Shown: positions 8,259 through 11,445 of the stretch, one piece after another | How the letters are laid out: each line of letters starts with the position of its first letter | Numbering within the stretch: position 1 is the first letter of the stretch | Assembly (NCBI GenBank): GCA_947472115.1 | Contig: CANIZU010000045.1 | Coordinates: 1-11,445 of the forward strand | Length of the DNA: 11,445 nucleotides | Origin: Flavobacteriales bacterium | GTDB lineage: Bacteria; Bacteroidota; Bacteroidia; NS11-12g; UBA955 | Direction: 5' to 3' | Made by a program: the position numbers and the translations under genes | The notes under the pieces: model-generated | The model's database searches: none | Told to the model about the DNA's origin: nothing | The model's input: the letters and a program-made list of their open reading frames with translations, nothing else

Positions 8259-8775
8259 CCAAATCTTTGAGCATCACGCGGGCCCTAAATAAAAGGCTCT
8301 TACTGTTCGATACGCTAGTTCCCAACACTTCAGAAATTTCTTGGTGAGTGAGTTTATCAATTGCATACATGTTAATCACGATGCGATATTTCTCGGGGAG
8401 CTCCATCAAACAGGCGAGCACTTCATTGACTTCCATTGGCTCATCCACGGTTGTGGTTTCGCCGGAAGTATCATCCAGAACATCAACCACTTCCACCATA
8501 ACGGGGCCGCGAGCAGATTTTCTGAATCTCGACATGGCAAGATTGATGATGATTCTCGTCATCCAACCTTCCAATTGAGAAGTGTCATTCAGGGTAGCAA
8601 TGCTGTCAAAGACCTTAATGAAACCATCTTGTAACAAATCCTGAGCATCAGCGCGGCTGTTAGAGTATCGTAAGCAAAATCCAAACATTTTGGCAGCGTA
8701 TTTCTCATAGAGAGATTTCTGCGCCTGTCTGTCTTTTTTGATACATCCGGCTATGATATCATTGTTGTTTAGCAA
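8221..8775 (-). CDS. ECF-like sigma-70 family RNA polymerase sigma factor
   Basis: Role (known): group 4 (ECF) sigma factors redirect RNA polymerase to a small regulon and are usually held inactive by a membrane anti-sigma protein. Seen: 184 residues, typical length. Region 2 spans about 21-88 with the conserved core-binding stretch DAQDLLQDGFIKVF (43-56) and the -10 recognition helix LEGWMTRIIINLAMSRFRK (68-86). An acidic linker (95-118) leads to region 4 (119-175) with LPEKYRIVINMYAIDKLTHQ and a helix-turn-helix ending SVSNSKSLLFRARVMLK, in the Bacteroidota style. Start: an in-frame TAA lies four codons upstream of TTG 8775 and no ATG lies before region 2, so TTG is taken as the start. It is the first gene of a minus-strand set with the putative anti-sigma protein (38-bp overlap) and a T9SS cargo. 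Autoregulation is likely by analogy, but I cannot identify its promoter. Specific ECF group not assignable by eye. Confidence 0.93.
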   Translation of the reverse strand: MLNNNDIIAGCIKKDRQAQKSLYEKYAAKMFGFCLRYSNSRADAQDLLQDGFIKVFDSIATLNDTSQLEGWMTRIIINLAMSRFRKSARGPVMVEVVDVLDDTSGETTTVDEPMEVNEVLACLMELPEKYRIVINMYAIDKLTHQEISEVLGTSVSNSKSLLFRARVMLKDLVEKQRNKDTGKQ

Positions 8776-8925
8776 GTAGCTTCGAGGTTATGACGCACAA
8801 ATCGCGATTGGTTGCAAAGAAAAATGGAAAATTTTGTGTTTTATACGCATAGTATTGAGACCGACCGCATTTAAGGCCACTTTTGCGATGTATTTTTGAA
8901 AAATAGAACATCCTATTAACAATGC
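8776..8925. other. Divergent intergenic region between the sigma factor and E1 genes
   Basis: This is the longest non-coding stretch in the window, 150 bp and AT-rich. It must hold the promoters of both flanking transcription units. Only one candidate element stands out, the TATTTTTG box on the plus strand. No tRNA-like fold, terminator or long repeat is visible. Confidence 0.6.
8891..8898 (+). promoter_or_regulatory. Possible Bacteroidota -7 promoter element of the E1 gene
   Basis: TATTTTTG is a full match to the TAnnTTTG -7 consensus, 27 bp before the ATG of the E1 gene, a suitable distance for a short leader. A -33 TTG element at the expected 19-21 bp upstream is not clear. The match is short and lies in AT-rich sequence, so chance is possible. 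Confidence 0.35.
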
Positions 8926-10914
8926 ATGCTGTACGATCGAAAGAATTTATCTGATGCCGAATTACTGAGTTTATACCGTGGTTTATTAAAGCCGCGATTG
9001 ATCGAAGATCGAATGCTCGTGCTATTGCGTCAGGGCAAAGTGGGCAAATGGTTTAGCGGTATTGGTCAAGAGGCGATTTCTGTTGGCATTACGATGGCAT
9101 TAGACCCCGATGAGTACATTATGCCATTGCATAGGAATTTGGGGGTTTTCACTTCGCGAGGCATCCCGTTTGGCAAGCTTTTCGCCCAGTGGCAAGGCAA
9201 GAAATCGGGCTTTAGCAAAGGCCGGGAGCGCAGTTTTCACTTTGGAACCAACGAATACGCGATCGTAGGGATGATTTCTCACTTGGGTGCGATGTTGGGT
9301 GTTGCCAATGGCGTTTCACTTTCTCATGTTCTAAATCATCGTAAAAAAATCTCTGTCGCATTTTCTGGCGATGGCGGCACCTCCGAAGGCGACTTTCACG
9401 AGGCACTTAACGTGGCCGCCGTTTGGCAATTGCCGGTGATCTTTTTGATCGAAAACAATGGCTATGGACTAAGTACGCCATCGAACGAACAGTTTAAATG
9501 TAAGCAATTCATCGACAAAGGAATCGGCTATGGCATGGAGACGGTGCAAGTGGATGGCAATAACATTTTAGAGGTGTATCATACCGCTTTGCATTGGGCG
9601 GAAGAACTTAGAAACAACCCGCGTCCGATTATTTTTGAAGCGCTTACCTTTAGAATGAGGGGCCATGAAGAGGCCAGCGGTGTGAAATATGTACCCACCC
9701 ATTTGTTCGAAGAGTGGGGGAAGAAAGATCCATTGAGCAATTACGAAACCTATTTGAGGGAATTGGGAATTTTGACTGATGCAATTATCGATCAATATAA
9801 AAAAGAGTTTTTGGCGGAGATCGAAGTGGGATTAGAAGCCACTTTTGCAGAGGAGGAAGTGGTTCCAGATTTGGCGGAAGAAATGAACGATATGTTTGCG
9901 CCGTTTGAATTTGCCGATGATTTCCAATGTGCGGACAGCGCTCCGGAGAGTAATCGTGACCTGCGATTGGTGGATGCGATTAAGGAAGGATTGGAACAGA
10001 GCATGGAACGTCATGATAATCTTGTGATTATGGGTCAGGATGTAGCGGAGTATGGTGGTGTTTTTAAAATCACCGACGGATTTCTTGAGAAATTTGGCAA
10101 GGGCCGCGTGCGAAATACGCCCATTACCGAGAGTTCAATTTTGGGTGCGGGATACGGATTGAGCATCGCCAAACAAAAAGCGGTGGTTGAAATGCAATTT
10201 GCAGATTTCGTCACCTGCGGTTACAATCAAATTGTGAATAATTTAGCTAAAAGTCATTACCGTTGGGGCCAGCCCGCCGATGTGGTTGTCCGCATGCCAA
10301 CGGGCGCTGGCGTGCAAGCCGGTCCTTTTCACAGTCAGAGTACGGAGGCATGGTTTTACCACGTTCCCGGTCTAAAAATATACTACCCCAGCACGCCAGC
10401 CGATGCAAAGGGATTGTTAATGCGAGCCATTGAGGATCCAAATCCTGTGTTATTTTTTGAACACAAGTTGCTGTATCGATCGGTGAGCGGCGGCGTAGCC
10501 GCCGCCCCATACCTCATCGAAGAAGGAAAAGCCACCGTCCATGATTATGGCAACGATTTTTGCATCGTCACCTACGGTTGGGGAGTCCACAAAGCCCTCG
10601 ATTGCATCAAAGAACACAATTTCAATGGCCGGGTCATCGACCTCAGAACACTCATCCCCTGGGATAAAGAGGAAGTCGCCGCACAAGTAAAAGCCACTGG
10701 AAAAGTACTGGTACTTACAGAAGATACGCTCACCGGAAGCATCGCATCGGACATTGCTGCTTGGATTTCCGAACACTGTTTTCAAGATCTTGACGCTCCC
10801 GTCCAAAGATTGGGCAGTCTCGACACCCCCGTGCCATTGGCTAAAACCCTTGAAGACCATTTCTTGCCTTGGGATCGCTTGCCACAGACATTAAAATCGC
10901 TCATCGAATATTGA
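8926..10914 (+). CDS. Fused alpha/beta E1 subunit of a 2-oxoacid dehydrogenase complex
   Basis: Role (known): thiamine-diphosphate-dependent E1 decarboxylates a 2-oxoacid and transfers the acyl group to E2 lipoamide. Seen: 662 residues joining an alpha half and a beta half. The alpha half (1 to about 330) has FSGIGQEA (43-50), FHFGTNEYAIVG (104-115) and the thiamine-diphosphate/Mg motif GDG at 148-150 ending at NN 177-178 (GDGGTSEGDFHEALNV, FLIENNGYG). The beta half (about 344-662) has MGQDVAEYGGVF (369-380), TPITESSILGAGYGL (398-412), GPFHSQSTEAWF (466-477), PSTPADAKGLL (488-498) and RTLIPWD (574-580). Fused E1 proteins of this kind are common in Bacteroidota, often annotated as branched-chain (2-oxoisovalerate) E1; substrate cannot be set from sequence here, and pyruvate or acetoin remain possible. 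Start: ATG at 8926. No E2/E3 genes are visible. The stop overlaps the helicase start. Strand composition changes from G-rich to C-rich within the beta half. Confidence 0.93.
   Translation: MLYDRKNLSDAELLSLYRGLLKPRLIEDRMLVLLRQGKVGKWFSGIGQEAISVGITMALDPDEYIMPLHRNLGVFTSRGIPFGKLFAQWQGKKSGFSKGRERSFHFGTNEYAIVGMISHLGAMLGVANGVSLSHVLNHRKKISVAFSGDGGTSEGDFHEALNVAAVWQLPVIFLIENNGYGLSTPSNEQFKCKQFIDKGIGYGMETVQVDGNNILEVYHTALHWAEELRNNPRPIIFEALTFRMRGHEEASGVKYVPTHLFEEWGKKDPLSNYETYLRELGILTDAIIDQYKKEFLAEIEVGLEATFAEEEVVPDLAEEMNDMFAPFEFADDFQCADSAPESNRDLRLVDAIKEGLEQSMERHDNLVIMGQDVAEYGGVFKITDGFLEKFGKGRVRNTPITESSILGAGYGLSIAKQKAVVEMQFADFVTCGYNQIVNNLAKSHYRWGQPADVVVRMPTGAGVQAGPFHSQSTEAWFYHVPGLKIYYPSTPADAKGLLMRAIEDPNPVLFFEHKLLYRSVSGGVAAAPYLIEEGKATVHDYGNDFCIVTYGWGVHKALDCIKEHNFNGRVIDLRTLIPWDKEEVAAQVKATGKVLVLTEDTLTGSIASDIAAWISEHCFQDLDAPVQRLGSLDTPVPLAKTLEDHFLPWDRLPQTLKSLIEY
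10487..10505. repeat. Perfect GC-rich inverted repeat inside the E1 gene
   Basis: GCGGCGGC at 10487-10494 pairs with GCCGCCGC at 10498-10505 around a three-base loop (GTA). It lies in frame in the beta half of E1 and encodes part of SGGVAAAP. It is followed by CCC rather than a T-run, so it is not a rho-independent terminator. Confidence 0.7.
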
Positions 10915-11445
10915 CAACTGAAAACGGAAATATCAACCCAACTGCGCCCCTCTCGATCGATACCAGCTCCGAGGCGTCCTTGGCGTTTTCCTTCGTCAAC
11001 GATACCCAACAGCATATTTTTCTAACGGGAAAAGCCGGAACGGGAAAAACAACCTTCCTAAAAAACCTGCTGTCTCAGTCGCTGAAAAAAACCGTTGTCG
11101 TTGCCCCCACCGGTGTCGCGGCGATCAATGCAGGAGGCAGCACAATTCACAGTATGTTTGGGCTTCCCACGCGAGCCTACGTGCCCACCACCGAATCGGT
11201 AGATCCGAACGTTGCCAACAATACAGCGATGCTTCGGGAGCATTTCCATTATCCGAAAGTAAAACGCGACCTATTCCAAGCGCTTGAATTACTGGTAATT
11301 GATGAAATTTCCATGGTACGGGCCGATTTATTTGATGCGATAGACACAGCCCTTCGATTTGCCAGAAACAGTTCCAAGCCCTTTGGCGGTGTTCAATTAC
11401 TTCTGATTGGCGATTTATTGCAGCTACCACCCGTTGTTACCGAAC
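10911..11445 (+). CDS. PIF1-like superfamily 1 DNA helicase / AAA family ATPase, N-terminal part (partial)
   Basis: Role (known): PIF1/RecD-like superfamily 1B enzymes translocate 5'-3' on DNA in genome maintenance. Bacteroidota carry a conserved member, often with extra C-terminal domains not seen here. Seen: 178 codons before the window ends. They include HIFLTGKAGTGKTTFL with Walker A (GKAGTGKTT, about 40-48), motif Ia VAPTGVAAINAGGSTIHS (64-81), Walker B LLVIDEISMV (127-136) and motif III LLIGDLLQLPPV (164-175). Start: TTG at 10911 overlaps the E1 stop in a TTGA arrangement and gives a poorly conserved 25-residue lead; TTG at 10980, just before AFSFVNDTQQ, is the alternative. No ATG is available in this segment. 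Likely co-transcribed with E1. The 5' part is strongly C-rich on the coding strand. Family confident; exact subfamily and symbol are not. Confidence 0.88.
   Translation, partial: MTTENGNINPTAPLSIDTSSEASLAFSFVNDTQQHIFLTGKAGTGKTTFLKNLLSQSLKKTVVVAPTGVAAINAGGSTIHSMFGLPTRAYVPTTESVDPNVANNTAMLREHFHYPKVKRDLFQALELLVIDEISMVRADLFDAIDTALRFARNSSKPFGGVQLLLIGDLLQLPPVVTE

Noticed and set aside
8776..8925. A possible small RNA, tRNA or riboswitch in the longest intergenic gap.
   Set aside because: No cloverleaf, long stem or conserved aptamer pattern is visible; promoters alone explain the space.
9792..10860. Minus-strand open frames of up to 136 codons opposite the E1 gene.
   Set aside because: They are antisense shadows of a strongly conserved enzyme and resemble no protein I know.

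Overview
The window looks like a chromosomal segment from a member of the Bacteroidota. Three things point there. A predicted secreted protein ends in a type A C-terminal sorting domain of the type IX secretion system (T9SS). A tamB-like gene is divergent from tsaD, an arrangement familiar from this phylum. A sigma-70 family factor of Bacteroidota flavour is followed by a membrane protein with a barrel-like C-terminus. I cannot place it to family. Nothing suggests phage, plasmid, transposon, CRISPR or RNA genes, and almost every base is coding.

Layout. 1-2402 (minus) is the N-terminal 800 codons of a TamB/AsmA-like envelope protein that runs off the left edge. Its start lies only 20 bp from that of tsaD (2423-3451, plus; tRNA t6A37 synthesis). 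A MeaB/ArgK-type GTPase follows at 3486-4391 (plus). Its stop overlaps the stop of a convergent three-gene set on the minus strand. Read in transcription order, that set is an ECF-like sigma factor (8775-8221), a single-pass membrane protein with a barrel-like C-terminus that is probably its anti-sigma partner (8258-6858), and an 809-residue T9SS-exported propeller protein (6817-4388). A 150-bp divergent intergenic region separates it from a fused alpha/beta E1 2-oxoacid dehydrogenase (8926-10914, plus). A PIF1-like helicase/ATPase (10911 onward, plus) overlaps the E1 stop and leaves the window at the right edge.

How the genes may work together. The minus-strand trio reads as one regulatory-plus-output cassette: sigma factor, envelope-anchored regulator, surface or secreted product. 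That is inference from order, overlap and spacing. E1 (if its substrates are branched-chain 2-oxoacids) and MeaB (methylmalonyl-CoA mutase maintenance) can both act in valine/isoleucine breakdown, but they are not in one operon here. tsaD, tamB and the helicase are housekeeping genes.

The most unusual points are a high share of apparent TTG start codons (five of eight genes), a membrane anchor plus long disordered linker plus barrel-like domain in one polypeptide, a six-fold repeat in the T9SS cargo, and a GC-rich perfect hairpin near a G/C strand-bias switch inside the E1 gene. I found no clear previously undescribed multi-gene system. The sigma/anti-sigma-barrel/cargo cassette is the closest candidate.
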